From NCBI RefSeq assembly GCF_964340395.1, contig NC_135566.1:1126001-1190000 (forward strand): DNA of 64,000 nt. Direction: 5' to 3'. The notes beneath the pieces were generated by a model, which worked only from the letters and a program-made list of their open reading frames with translations, was not told where the DNA came from and searched no databases. The translations under genes were made by a program, and so were the position numbers. Of this stretch, positions 12,951 through 27,690 are shown piece after piece (the stretch's first letter is position 1; the number at the start of each line of letters is the position of its first letter). The DNA comes from Glandiceps talaboti. Lineage: Eukaryota > Hemichordata > Enteropneusta > Spengelidae.

Positions 12951-15900
12951 ATAATCATTCAATGGTACTACAGAAAAGCTGTATATAACATGTGACAATC
13001 CTACACACTACGTCATTCAGACCCGTTATCCTACTCTTCATCTGTTTATAGTGGGTGTGTCTCATTTCTTGGACTGTGGGAACACTTGACGGCTTTCTTT
13101 CCATTCACATTTTCAATTCTATTCACGCTTTCATCACACAAGGCCTTGTTTACTCATGAAATTTGTACAGAACCCAAAACATGTAAAGAGTTATGTTAGG
13201 AGAACAAACAGAAGATGCTGAATGGAACATGCAAGAAAGGTCTTCAAAGTTTAGAGGTTCTAAAAGTACATATAAAAGTACAGCCAATAATTTCCAAACT
13301 AAGTCTAGTGTTAGCACTTCAAATCAATTAGGAACAAAAGTTGTGAGAGTCTCAGCAGTTTCATAGAATAGTTAGTTGTAAGGTCAACTACAGCAAAAAC
13401 TGATTTACCTAATAATTAGGTAGACAATTAATAAGAGACAAATAGAGGTGATTGTATATCTGCATTATTACATGACCTCCAAACCTCTCACACACTGGTC
13501 GTCAAGACAGAGACTGTCACTCCAAACAAATATGCTGATCTGCCTTGCATTCCTTCAAGAAGCAGTTCTGTGAGCTTACATGGAGACATATACTCAGTCT
13601 GTCTGTTCATTATATCAGACAAACAGACTACAATTATCCCTAGATTCTCTATATTCCCATGCAAGAAAGGACTTCAGGAGAGGGTTTTTTTACCAGGCAC
13701 TTCATGTCTGACTAAAGGCCTTTGATGGTTAAACCTTGAAATACTGGATTCTTTATTGTCTCCTTTGTGGATTACAAACATAGCACAGTAATAGTTTGCA
13801 GGTTGGTTTGCTGGTTGGTTTAGATTACTAATGACTTGTTGATTGATGGTAGTGTTGGCTGTTTGTAGGATGGTTACCAAACTCACCTATTGTTTTACAT
13901 GTATTTGCATGTCAATTTGTGTCCACAGTTTTATATGTAGATTGGGTTTGTCTGAGATCAACAAACCCTATCCTTGCCATCCAATGTATACAGATGCAAA
14001 ACAGATACATGCAAATATTATGACTTAGAAACAATTTCCTATTGTATTAAAATGTCAAACAACACTTCATCATGTAAGGCCATTAGTGCTAAAGTATTTA
14101 TTCCACTGCTACACAAAATAACAATCTTGCCATCCAAGGACAAAGGCATTATGGGAAAATACAACACTGAGCTATCAATGGTCTCAGCAGAGCTTGTAAT
14201 AATTGGCTCAAATGATTAAACAAAGTCCTGGAAAGAAATCGATGGCTTTCCTATCTTTGTGTCTAAATCTTTCCCAGTGTTATGCCTGAGTCTTCTCAAC
14301 TCTTCCATTAGTCTTGAATTAGAGACATTTTAATGCCTAGTTACATGTATAAATGGATCGCATACTGCTTTGACTCTAGGCTAATGTCTAGATACATACC
14401 AGACTTCACCATATCTACCTGCATATTATGTGGCATATCATTAGTTTTATGACTCGTATCTTTGTAAGTACTTACTATTGTACAAACTTGGAGCCATCAT
14501 GTTGCATAGCTTTAGGACAGCAGATTCAGTTATAGCAATCCTATATATTTTCAAAGTACGCTGCATGTCAGTTCACATAATGGATGCCATTTAGTTCTTT
14601 TTCAGCATCTCTTAGTACAGGCAATATGCTGGAGGATACAGGTGGAGAAACCAGCCTACATAATGTCAGTTGCACCACAGAACAACAGAAATACTATTTT
14701 GATCTGATGTTAAGACACTTATAACTACACCACAAGGTTGATTCTTTTCATTGACAACCAGCACCTGGTAATGCAGTCCTACTTTATGATAGAAGATTGT
14801 ACATGGAAATTCTAGCTGTAGACTTGTAACTCAATATTATCTCTGTTGAATGCTTCAAGTAATGTTAGTGATCCAGTTATGGGCCTGACATCGATAGCCT
14901 TCTTCCTCTCCTCAAAAAGAAAGGTGCAAAATGAGATCTTCAGATTACATGAAAACACACCAATTCTATTTTAAGATCTGGAAATCAGAGCCTGCCTGGA
15001 CAAGATTCCTGACAACTGAAGTCACAGCAGGACTAGTGAGGTATTTATATATCTCCAGAGAAAGTAGACTCATAAATTCAACAACTGGTATTTCTCTCTA
15101 ATTAGAAGTACACCATGAAACTTAGACAAGCAATGTGACTCAATGCCTGTAGAGGTATGTTGACCTTGATACAAATAGTAACAACTATCCTGCTGTCTAC
15201 TGACTATCAGCTACAAATTAGTCTTGTTTCACTGGCAGGGTTACCGGTAACTCGAGATTTTGGCTTCCAGGACCCAAATTACTAATTTGTTCTTGAAATA
15301 ATCTATAATGTGATAACTGTGCGTAAATATTTTCCATAGATAATATTTCCACATCCAATCAGATATGTTTCATATATACAGTAACTTAATTGACATCTCA
15401 AAAAACAAATAAAATTCTTCAAAACTCAAAACTGCCCTACAGTCGTTCTAATATTTCTATGTTACCGTTACTGGGCAGGATAATTAATATGATGTTTGAT
15501 TTTGATTTGTAGTCTGTCATAGCAGGACAGAAAGATGGCATTATACTACAAGTGAAAGCTATCCATATATTTGTGGTCAGCAAAATCTAGGGTGTTGTTA
15601 TTTCTGTGCAAATATATACTGATTGTTGGCTAGAATAATCAAATTAGATTTCAAATGGCATCATTTTCATTAAAGCAGCAATTAAAACACAATAGACTAT
15701 ATTTGCTGTAAATGTCACAGCTGATGATCTAAATATTTCAGGGCTATTTATAAATGATCCAAAGTAACTCACACCACATACCAGCATTTCTATTATGTTG
15801 TACTATATCCACACTATGTATGTTACATAAAGTGAAAGTTTGCTGTCCTTTGGGCTAGTATACTAAGTTACATTCAAACTACGTTTGATCATTTACTTTC

Positions 15901-18098
15901 ATATCTTTGCATCTAAAAACTTTCACTCCCATGAGAAATATTGCTAAAAATAAATCTTATGTTTGTACACACTTCCCCTTCTAGATTTAATAATAGATGT
16001 ATACATTGAATGGCAAGACAATTACAATATTATGACAGCAGCCACTAATTTGTCAAAAAATGATACTTTTTGCCCAAAACTAGCTTTTCTTGGAAACACA
16101 ATATGAAGCTGACAGACTTATGAATACCTGTCCTTATTCTGTTTTCAAAAAGGTATAATGAATACATTAAAAAAACACAACTTAATAACAGCAAGTATGG
16201 AAAATTGAAAAGTCAAACAATTGTACATTTGTCTGAAATCTGGCTTCCACTGAAACCAAAATAGAGATCTGACTATGTCCTTACTATCTTTCCTATTTAG
16301 TGTTGTCAACAATATAAATATTAGAAGTGTGGCATGGGTGGATCTATGTGCAGTCTTGACACAATTGATGACTAAATTGGAAATGAATAGATGTGAATGC
16401 AAAGGAATTTGATTTAATAACATCTTATTAGCAGCAGTAGAATAGCCCAGCTGTGAAGGTGAAATCCTTGCTCCCGTCACTCACACACCTTGCCATCCGA
16501 ATGCCACCGCTAATTACAAATTTAAGCTGAATAATCTATACATGGTGAGATTAAGTTGGAAGGGATGATGAGAGAAATATCTATAATAACACTACCTTAT
16601 CCCACTAAGTGCTCTCTCATTCTCCCTGCTCAGTTTTGCCAATGTACAATGTTTCTGTCGCCCAGAATGTCAAGCAAGCCTTTTCTATGATTAAAATTTG
16701 GTGTAAATTTGATCAAATTTGTATTGGTAATAAGTAAGCCATGTTCATTCTGCTGATAATATGTCATAGGGTAACTAGCAAACTTGTCAGTTTTATTATG
16801 CTGTGGTTTCAGCTTATATTGAGAAAACTGGTGAGGAGAGGGGAGGGGATTCTCAGGAAAATATGCAGAATTTTGATACCAATTTTGTTAATGACTTTGA
16901 AAATCTAAAATTATAAAATTTAGAGAATCTGGAATAATTTACTAAAATATACTGTTTTTGTAATGATAATGTGTTGTTTGAGTCATGTGATCTATTGTAT
17001 GAAATCATACACACAAGACAAAGTCACACAAGTATAACTGAACTGAAGTAAGAATATGTCAAATGCCAACCACTATGACTGTGATCATTTAGATGCAACT
17101 CAGCTCACAGCTCCTGTATTCTCTATTACAAATGAGGGAAGATTTATGGAGTTAGTGGCTGGCCAGCTGCTGAGATTGGGAGCTGTGGTCACTTGTCTCC
17201 AGACCACTAATCAACCATTACCCGCCAGCAGTGTGACTCATCCACTGCGTGTATCTATGTAAATGACAGCCAACCTGACCCCAAACGAGCATGCGTTAAT
17301 ACACTACAATACAGTGGCTCAGACAGTGGCTAAGTCTTCACAGGTATTACAGTTATATAGGGGAACTAACTGCTGAAGGGAGAATCCAACCATTGTCTAC
17401 ATGCATTACCGGACACAACATGAATAGGCTATTCAACAACAGCCTTTTCATAACCCTCAGCCAGTCAATGACCAATGGAGGACTTCATTTGCATAGTATT
17501 GTCCTGCTGTACACAGTTACCTACTTTATCCAGCTAACCCTAAAACTAAAAAGAGCCAACCTTTCCTAAATTCGGTTACGTCAAATACGATGCAGAAATC
17601 TGACAAAACATTAAGAAAACAGAAACATACAATGAGAAGCAGAAGCTTGAAGTCTGCGTTCAGCAAACTGTTTGGGTTTTTACATTACATGTAATTGTAA
17701 GATCTGGCTGGAGCCAACCAGCTTAGAATTAGCATGCTACAAATATGAGTGTCTGCCAGTACAATACTAATTTTGTTGTGTACTATCAATGATTTTCCCA
17801 GAGGACGGCATGAATACTACAAGTTGTACAAACCTAGTTCTGAATATTACCCATTGACGTTTACTCAATAATTATTCGGCAACTTAAAAGTATATTAGAA
17901 CTTGAAGAATTGAGTTAGTGTGTTTTTCTTTGTGCCAGTGCAACGGATGTACTATACCTCCTAGTGTTTCATAGACCAGGTTTTTTGTCTTTTTACCACT
18001 ATAGAGAGATGTAGAGGGTGTGTAAAATGTAAATGAACTAGCTTACTAGTAGTAGTTGACCTCCAGATATCACTGAACTCGCAATGAGCCTCCACAAT

Positions 18099-18099
<1 letters not shown>

Positions 18100-18187
<88 letters not shown>
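18100..18187. repeat. (AG)n microsatellite, ~43 units
   Basis: Uninterrupted AG dinucleotides, the only long simple repeat in the 27.6-kb intron. Confidence 0.97.
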
Positions 18188-18189
<2 letters not shown>

Positions 18190-18761
18190 AAAAAAAATTA
18201 AATCTGAAAAACCTGCTTTTCTACTCAAGTATTATTTGCAATACTAAACAGAGTTAGGTATTTCTGGAATTTCAGCACCCTATGGATTTTCAATGCCAAC
18301 ATTTCTATACTGAACAAGCACAGTATGGGTAATTTACTGACCAAATTATTAGACGTAATAAGGCAATAAGGCCAAAGAACCAACATAATGGTGAAGACAC
18401 ATGTCTCATGTCTGAATTACGGAGTATTGTGCTTTAAGTATGGGTTGATCTACAGTGCAGTGTCCTCCTAGCTATGCTTACAACAAAATAATAGTATCAA
18501 GTATCAACTCTTTCTTTACTCCAGTAATGGAACATACCATTGTTTCTCCCTTGAAGGACGTATCAACATCATTTTAATGTTTTTTGTTTTGTATGTCAGA
18601 CATAAGTCTAAAATAATTTAACAAATTTGATTGCAAATGTAATTATATCAATTTTAAATGATATCAGTTCAAATATATGCATGACATTTTTGTCAATAAT
18701 TAACTTTGGATAATTGCAATAAAATTAATTAATCTAAGTACTGGTACAATAATTAAACAAT

Positions 18762-18875
18762 TTCTCAGTACACCTGCCTACCAACCAATCAGACCTTCTA
18801 CAAATTCTTAGCACACCTGCCTACCAACCAATCAGACCTTCTACAAATTCTCAGTACACCTGCCTACCAACCAAA
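18762..18875. repeat. 43-bp minisatellite, 2.6 copies
   Basis: Units begin at 18762, 18805 and 18848 with TTCTCAGTACACCTGCC-like words; the third is truncated after CCAACCAA. Copies 1 and 2 differ by a few bases. Confidence 0.92.
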
Positions 18876-21800
18876 ATTGAAATCACAACCATTTCCAATT
18901 TGGATATATTTGAATACCTACTTTATCATGCATCAGTGTTTTACCCTTTTTTTTGTTTATCAAATTCACAAATTTCAACAAAAGTATCAGTAAACTAACA
19001 TGAACACTGACAGAAATAATATTCTCCAATGAAAACAGTTAGTAGGCAGATTTTTCAGTCCTGAAAAGAACAGATTTTGGTCTTTGGTTATATTTTCCCA
19101 ACTTTTATGTCCTTTAGAGTACCTAGTACAATAGCTGGGTTGGCAAATTACCATATTAATGACACTCATTTAAATAACAATTGTACCATTTGTTTTCAGT
19201 TCAGATTAATTCCATTAGCTTCATTCAGAATCCAAGCTATTCATCACCCAGACCTATTGTACTGGTTTCTAACAACCCAACAAAATAATGTTATCCTGCA
19301 AACAACTGCGAGGGTTGGTTGGTATCAACCATGGAAACACACCATGGCTATGACGGAATCCCATCACATTGTGCACAATGACACCAACAAGTACAATCAA
19401 CTCTAAAAGTACTAGTATTTTTAAATAGCCATTTAATTTGTCACTCACATGTGATGAGTAATGACCAACTGAATCTTAGGAAAGCTTAATGACTTTTTAG
19501 AATTATCTAGTAGCAGACAAACTAGTCTCATGGCAGCTATCCTTTCATTAATGACTATCTACAAAGTAATATATCAACTTTTTTTTACTTTTACAGTCGT
19601 GGCTTAGAAAATGCCATTTCATTTAAATCTCTCACCAGGTAGCTCTCATAAGACCAAATTTCTTCCTTTTTAACAATAACTGAATAAATTTATGAATACA
19701 TATTTGTAAAATTATAAAATATATATGTAGGATTTTCAGACCTCTACACGTTGGACTAGACCACATCACTATGGTACAACAATGTTATACAGTGCTCTCG
19801 CTAACAAAATGTACAAGAGAGTTTCTGCATTCTGAAACACTACAGAAATTAATAGCATATCATACAATTTGTAAAAGTTTCCAAATTTTCGCAATTTAGA
19901 GGTTTTTCAATTCACAAATATACATGATAAGTTGCGAGTTGAAAACTGGACACTTAGTGTATTACATAACATATGTTTTGGTTAGGAATAAGGATGTTCT
20001 TTGCTTGGTGTTAAATACACAGACAGTGGGAAAACTGCACAGACTGTTATTTGACAACTTGCCACTCTTTCTAAGTATGGAAACAAAAGCTGGGCATTAT
20101 TGATCAAAATTGTATGCATTCAATACCATTGTTACAAAACTCATTTCAACATCCTTAATTTGTCGGCTTTATTGAGAATGGAAATATTGGCACCATATAG
20201 TTTTTATATTATTATACACACACACATTGTATATTGAAACATGAAACAGTACCATTGAAATGTAAGATCACTCATTCAGGGTTTTGTGTCCATTGTAAAT
20301 CCATGCTAAGTTGTCACTGCAGGCTACCATTTTTATCATAATTAAGAAATATTAAGCAGCAATTTATAGACCCACTTCTGGGAAAATATTGGCCACCAAC
20401 ACAATACGGGTTCCTCTTGTATAAAAACATATAGAATTATAAAGAATCGCTGGAGGGATTCAAAATGTAGAAATTGTTACTGGATTTACAGTGCTTTATT
20501 TACATGTATCTTTAACAATGGAACAAAATATCCTTTCCTGTAGTTAAAACATTTTCCATTAATTTCTCTCTGCATGATTTTGGAGGTATTTATGGTTTTG
20601 AAAGTGCAATGGTCTTGTAGAATTTGAATATTGAGTCCTTACAGTACACTCTAGTACTAGAAATTGCAAATTTACATCAAATGACTGTATTTTATTTTTA
20701 TTTTTAATGAGGAACTACATGGGTTTGTAAAGCAGTTGATGACATTGGATGAATAGTAGAAAACAATTTGTGATTTTATCCTCACACTGTGATTTTGTGG
20801 TAGATCAGCATGTTAACTTGTAACAACCTGAACATGTCAACAAACACTTTCTAGCTGTGATTTAGTGAGAGTCAGCATCCATAGAATTTGGTCTAAAATT
20901 TGTCCTATTTTGTGTGGGATTTAGATGACTGTATCTCACATAATATTGCGGTTAGAAACCCCTTGTCAGTACATTCTAGAATATCAGACTGTCTGGTGCA
21001 GTCATTAGACCATCTCATATCACTAACTCTATTCCTCACTATCATGTTTGTATCTCTAGTTCTCATCAATAACTTTTGGATGTAGATCAAACATGTGTAA
21101 AGTGGTAGCTATGCACTGTATCTGGTATGTTAGGCTTACATGACGTCACACAAGTGGAATGTACAGTGACTACACAAACTACTATCAACACATAAGTCTT
21201 CCCACTGGGACAGTTTACTACCCTCGTTTCTTCTTACAAAATCAGACCGGATATTACAAGACCTGTAAATTCAGTGGGCAACAAGAATGTCTCAAATCAT
21301 TAGCTGACATTTGAAAGGAATGATTTCAGAAAAGCAAACAGGCGAGAAAGGTCATCTTTTCATTTGCAATGTATATGGCAAGCCGAGTTCAACCAGTTGT
21401 CAACTTTATACAACTTCGACACGATGTCCAAGCCATGGATATACAAACCACCACCTTATGTTTGGATTATGCATGAATAATGAAAACAAGCAGTGTTGGA
21501 ATTGAGGTGACAACCATGAATAAACATATGGTAAACTATTGGCATCTCATCTGATATTTGACAATCTACCCAATAGCTGACCACAGAAATGTCAACAGAT
21601 GAGGCCAGAGAAAGTGGTACCACCTAGATAAGTGAAATAGAACACAGTCAACCTTTCCTTGTGACCTCACATGGGAACAAATTAAAACATATGGATGCCA
21701 TATACACATCAAAGAGAAGAAGGGTGCATGGAGACATACCACAAGCCATCTCATAGAGGAACTTAAAGTCACCAGGTCAGCACTAAGGCATCTGGATATG

Positions 21801-24800
21801 CAAAGACATATGGTTTCTACAACTCTTCTGATTTTGAACCATATGACTCTCCAAACATAAAAAATTACAGGAACGGTGATCATGGCATTAAAAGTTGGAT
21901 AAATAACCGCAAGCTTTGCAGCAACAGATGTATTCTGACAGAGTAAACAGGAAGGCATGTATATACAGTGACCAAATGACAATATCATATCTGATTATTT
22001 ACAACTACACAGTGAAAATGTAAAACCTACACACTGTACAAATAATGTATAGTAATTCTGACAAAAAAGTCTCTGCTTGGAGCATGGGAGGTTCATCATA
22101 TAATTCAGTGTATCATTTAATCAATTTTGGTATTTCAATCTTCGTTTTGTGTTTTCTTTTGTCAGGTATTTGGATTCTGGATGGTTGCTACACAACATCT
22201 GAGTACTTCAAACTGCTGTAACACTCTGGTTCTTACGTACACAGTATCCCAATATTCTGGATAGAAAACTTGTTTACATATTATTTTGGAGAACAAAGCC
22301 AACAGTTCATAATTATCAAAGTGAATCCCATGTAGTCCAAGTAATCAATGATTACCAATGTCATTATAGTAACACAGATTACATCTACTACACAACCATT
22401 GTTAATTGATTCTCAAAAACTGCATTTCAAATCTGAATCAAAATGCAATCACAACAAAACCAGAGAAGCTCATTGCTATTAGTGAAATCAACATGACATT
22501 CATTAACTACTACCAGGACTATAGAAATGGACAATAGTCGTAGATAGAACAATGGACATTAATTTGAGAGTAAGTGTCACATTGCCACCTAAAATAAGAC
22601 AATATGTTTCAAAAGGACATTGACATGGGTGGTTTATAACTAACATCATTATGTTATTGGAATGAAGACAAATACATGGACACCTACAAGTGACCACAAT
22701 CACAACTAGTAAATGACACTCTATACAATGGATCATTCATTACAATTTTCTCACTGATGAATCTCAACTTCAGGTTCAAATATCCTGTGAATTTGACATT
22801 GATTGAAAAATGTAACCACCATGTAATATGATTCATAAATAACAAAATCAGGTAATATTGGCCTGATTCTTAATTGCATTCAAAATTTTTTCCCTTTTGA
22901 AAAACCTACAAATGAGGTGATACTTTTCAATCTGACTTTAATTACAAATCAGTGTTAAATACATACATTGGCCATCTCCTGAGTAAAGCAAAGAAAAAAT
23001 AATTTGAAGCACCTGAAGTCCCTTGACGCCTCCCCTGCAATTATGTCAGGTTTTATCCCGCTGCTGCAATAATGCCAGATAATTAATTTTATAGCGTTTA
23101 AAACATCCCGTGACATATTAAAGTCTAAACATAGATGATTTGTAATTATAGCTTGAATTCAACGAATTTGTGAGTAAGTGTCACCATGTGTAAGGGTTTT
23201 ATCTCAATTAATACCTATACCAATAACAAGGTTTCTAATTATTCAAATCTATCTTGCATAGCTTCATATAATCGGAGTTTAAACTTACTGGTTATTACAA
23301 AATACCAATTTGACTGACACCTAAATGAAACTAAACACAATCAAATCATCACTATACAGAAATAGAATGGGTTGGTCAAACTTTAGAAATCTATACACAA
23401 TCAGATATGTGTGGTGTTTTGAAAAAAATGTGGGAAAAATTGAACTCCCAACAAAATGTTTACAGGAAACCTACCTTCTCTCGTCTTTATTGGCTTTCTT
23501 TTAGTGTATCTAAAAGTATCAATGTTAGGTCATTCTTGACATTCACAACAAAATGGTCAACCCTTTCTAAAAATGAATGTATCTATAATCTATAAAATAG
23601 CAGATATATTTTGTTACTTTCAAAACAAAACATGCATAAAAAATCAAATTTTGATTTATCATCTATCTATTATGAAGTTATCCGATGTCCTTTCGGCATT
23701 TCGAAATGTTCATGTGGTGACTTGAAATAGTTTAATTCAAAAATACGTAGAAAAAAAACCCAAATGGCTATTAGAGTTATTGTCCTACTGTCCTTATCAA
23801 AGAACTAGTCTCAACTTGTAAAACCTATTTCTGTCAAAACAGACATTTGAAATTGTGAGATGACAACTTTCAACTCATTCTCACGACAACAGCCTGACTA
23901 CACACCCAAGTCCACAGAATATGCGTGGAAAAAAATACATAATGTAATTAAAATGATCTCCATTTGCTAATTCTATAAAATTATTAACCACAGACCTTTC
24001 TGATATTGTATGCTCAGAATACTTAAAAGCCTCACTATAGTTTCATTTTGTCACACTGGGTGAAATTTTACACATTGTGTAAGTCGTGAGCAGCCTTATT
24101 TTCCTTCTGGGGGAATCGTGGAAATGGTCCCTAGATCTCTTATATGAAATGCCATATCACAAAATATTATACAATTACTGCACCGACAAAGCCGCAAATA
24201 CATGATAAATCGTTGGGCAAAAGCTTACAATCGCCATGAGCAGTGAAGTCTGCCTTCCATCATTACATAGATCATTGAAATTCCATAGGAACAACGAACT
24301 ACATCTCAAGATAGAAACCCCATGCTACTCTCTGCCACACAAAGACATCAAAACCTTCACTTCACATGATATATTAACAGAAAGTGTTAAATTTCACATT
24401 TTTCCGCAACAATAGCTATAGTCAAAGGCCTGACAATGTAATGATATTTCACATGTAATTTGAAACATATTCATAACCACAGTAGAAATGACATGAATTT
24501 GACAGGTCATATTACAGCCTCAGGAATTTAATATACTCCCCCTATCAATAAAATATAGCAGCTAACACAGCTAACACAATCTTCCCAGTTCTCTTCAAGG
24601 TATGGAATTTTCCTCAACGTGACTCACAAGCAATCGACATCACTCTATATCTGTATGCATTTGATAATGACTTGGGTTAGCTTAAAACTAGCCAAATTGT
24701 CCGCATGATGTCATTTACAGATCTGATAAGGGGGACAGAAACAAAGTAAAGGAAGCTACTTGGGATGGATATATCCAGGGAGGTTAGTAGAGAACTCTGA

Positions 24801-25888
24801 AATCACTACAGCCTCACTTATAAATCATTTCATCCTAATATGCTCCTAAATACTTATAGTGGGGAATTTGTCACCAAGAGGCACAATCAGGTTTATAACT
24901 TTCGCTGAATGCTTCTCAGAAATTGTACTATATGTGTAAATTACAAACAAATCCATCTCACCTCTCATCTGATGACAACTACATTCTGTTAAACATTTCG
25001 TAAATGTTGACTGATTTTCACAAAACGTAATTCTGATAAACAACTGTCCTTTCACTGGATTTCACTGTAAGGTCATGACCATATTGTGTAGCCTTTAGCA
25101 CATTTCTCTTCTCTTTTTTTTTTATTAATCACAAGCTACATCCTTCTCATGAATGATTCCCAATAAATGACAGTTTCATCTCCAATTATTAATGTGTATT
25201 TGTTTACTTAACTTAATGATTTTTTGGCACACATAAATTAAATTCATGGTAATTCTGGTATTTTGTCATTTATACACGTCATTATTGGACGAATCCACAA
25301 AAACTTCGGTAGTGTCAGTGGTGGGTGTAATTAATATTTCTCGGTGTCAGCTACAACAACAACAATGAATAACTGTCTTTAATTCATGTAGGATATTATC
25401 AAAATTATACAATGTTTTCACAAACGTTGGTTTATCAGCACCAAACTATTTGATAATATTCTAGAAAGTAATGTAAGCTTTCTCGATAAAGTAAAATGCA
25501 TGTGACATGTCCAAAATGTAGTCAAGATGCAATTTCAATAATCCTAGCTTAGTCCTGAAATTCAGTTTTATGATCAAATGAAGATCATTATGTAACAGGA
25601 CAGTTTTTATTCCAAAGTGTTCAGTTGAATTCATCTACCATGTGTCCTCTACACTCAAGAACTAAAGACAAATTAGATGACATCCCCGTACTGTATCCAT
25701 TAGCCCCCCTGTATTTCAATTTCCCCACCACTGATAACTAACTTGGTCATTCAACTAACACAGAAACAATTTGGTATAATTTACAAAAATAAAGGAACAG
25801 AAACATCAAATCAAAGGCAATTTTGGTACTATTTACAAATATAAATTTCAAAGAAATATCAGAAAGTTCCTTTTGTAAAACTGTATAA

Positions 25889-25966
25889 CGAACTCTTTAC
25901 TAAAACTGTGGGGTACAAAATGAACTCTTACTAAAACTGTGGGGTACAAAATGAACTCTTACCAAA
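25889..25966. repeat. ~31-bp direct repeat, 2.5 copies
   Basis: Copies of ACTAAAACTGTGGGGTACAA followed by AATGAACTCTT; nearly identical, so a recent local duplication. Confidence 0.9.
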
Positions 25967-27597
25967 ATATCACATTGTTTGGAGGTAAGAAAAACATAAA
26001 TTGATTCAACACCAGTATTTATCATATACTGCAATGTCATTACACACAATCTAACAAATGGGTCAGATATGATGATGTGAACTCAATGTCTTATCATTAA
26101 ATCTACAATCTGATTACAGTAAAACTGACATCACATTGAAGTAATTACACAAATTTAAGAGTGCCTTTGAAGTCATTTACAATTACTGAAATGTAGCTAA
26201 AACCACAAAACAGTACAGCTTGGATGTTTTAGAATGACATTTTAGGTAATTCACCTGTCAGTTCTATAATTTCATTGCTAGCATTGTTAAAATAGCAGTA
26301 ACAACTCTGAAATAATATGAGATGTTATTCATGTGTTGAAACATACTCCAAAGACATCTACTAAATGGATTTTGATATTCCCAGGAACAACTACAGCCCT
26401 CCGATGCTGTCAACTTTGACCTCATTTCCACATGCTTTTTTCCTGCCTCTACCAAATCTGTTACTTAATTTTTGGTATTCTATTGCACACAAAACATATA
26501 TTCCCACTGAGTGGCTTTCATTTCAGTTGGCAATTCTCAATTTACACTTCTGAGTATCAATCGCCCTGCATAGCTCAATTCCATTTAAAGTAAACTAACA
26601 TTGCTGTTACATTTGTACCAGTTTCTAGGTTACTATCTAATGTTTCAAAGCTGTATGTATTATGCTATTCTCCTAAGCAGACAATATTCACACACGGCAT
26701 ACAACCAACTGTATACACACTGCCATCTACTCTATTCATATAGTGACAAAGACAGAAAAGGTCTGCACGTCATTCCTACAGTGTTGGAGACACAACAACT
26801 CCAAGCCTTATTAAGGAATGAACAAATCTGAAAATAAAAGCACCAGAGGAGTGAATACATTTAGAGAGATGCCAAACACAATACCCTTGTCGCAGGCTTT
26901 TTTCATCTGGTTGACAACATCTACCGACTCTTTCATTCCAATCACATTGGTTGACCCAATGCAGGTCAAAGGTCATACAAGAGGTCAACATAGAAACAGC
27001 CAACAGCATTTCCTAACAGTTCTCCAATCTCTACTATAAATACCTTCCCTACAGCTAGGACTTGACTATGTAAGTATTGCTCAAAATCCAACAACATAAC
27101 TCCATCCTCTCAACGTGTGTGAAGACTTAACCATGTGACCTTCGAAAATATGGGTATCATAAACAGATTTCTTTAATCCTTACATGACCGACTAGGACTG
27201 AATAAACTTAATATCACTCTACACATATTTTACATATTCAGACGTCTACACCATTAATACAAGTTTGTAAAAATTCAAAACCAAAAACTTCAATATTATC
27301 ACAGACCTTCCCCAAATCTTCTGTTACAATTCCTATACACAGACCATTCAAAATTAAACATCAACAATCATTTCCAGGAATTCCTAGCATATACACTGCA
27401 ATCTAATTTCCAAGAATAATACTAGATGCAACTGTCAAAACATGTCAAGATAAAACCTGGGCTAGATGATGGGTTTTGTAAGTTCAAAGGTCACGATTCA
27501 CTTCAGTTAAATGATGTCTCTATAATTGACAACTTGTACAATTAAATTAGTAGGCTGGGGCAATCACAGATAAAAAAAAATATAAAGATGACATTAC

Positions 27598-27690
27598 CTT
27601 GCCATAGCTGCTAAAATATTTCTGAATATCTTCGGCTGTTGTATTAGCAGATAAACCCCCAACAAATATCTTCTTAGTCTTTGTGACCAA
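27598..27690 (-). CDS. msi: Musashi coding exon 6 (start of RRM2)
   Basis: This 93-nt, phase-0 exon encodes 31 residues: [20 protein letters not shown] followed by [11 protein letters not shown]. It is the linker end, RNP2 and helix 1 of RRM2. The acceptor is TGCTTTCCAG and the donor AAG|GTAATG. The next expected exon (strand 2, loop and RNP1 of RRM2) was looked for on the minus strand down to position 1 and not recognised, so the intron that follows exceeds 27.5 kb unless a diverged exon was missed. Confidence 0.94.

Larger units (their letters stand above)
1..27597 (-). other. Musashi intron 6 (inferred), no other gene recognised
   Basis: The stretch follows the GTAATG donor of exon 6 and has no recognisable RRM2 or Musashi tail exon. 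Open frames here are short, repeat-poor in coding signal and match nothing I recognise. CpG is markedly scarce compared with the upstream half of the window, as expected of a methylated transcribed region. Apart from the repeats listed separately I see only AT-rich unique DNA between 826 and 1699, 2816 and 12600, 12846 and 18099, and 18876 and 27597. Enhancers or unannotated non-coding RNAs cannot be excluded. Confidence 0.65.
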
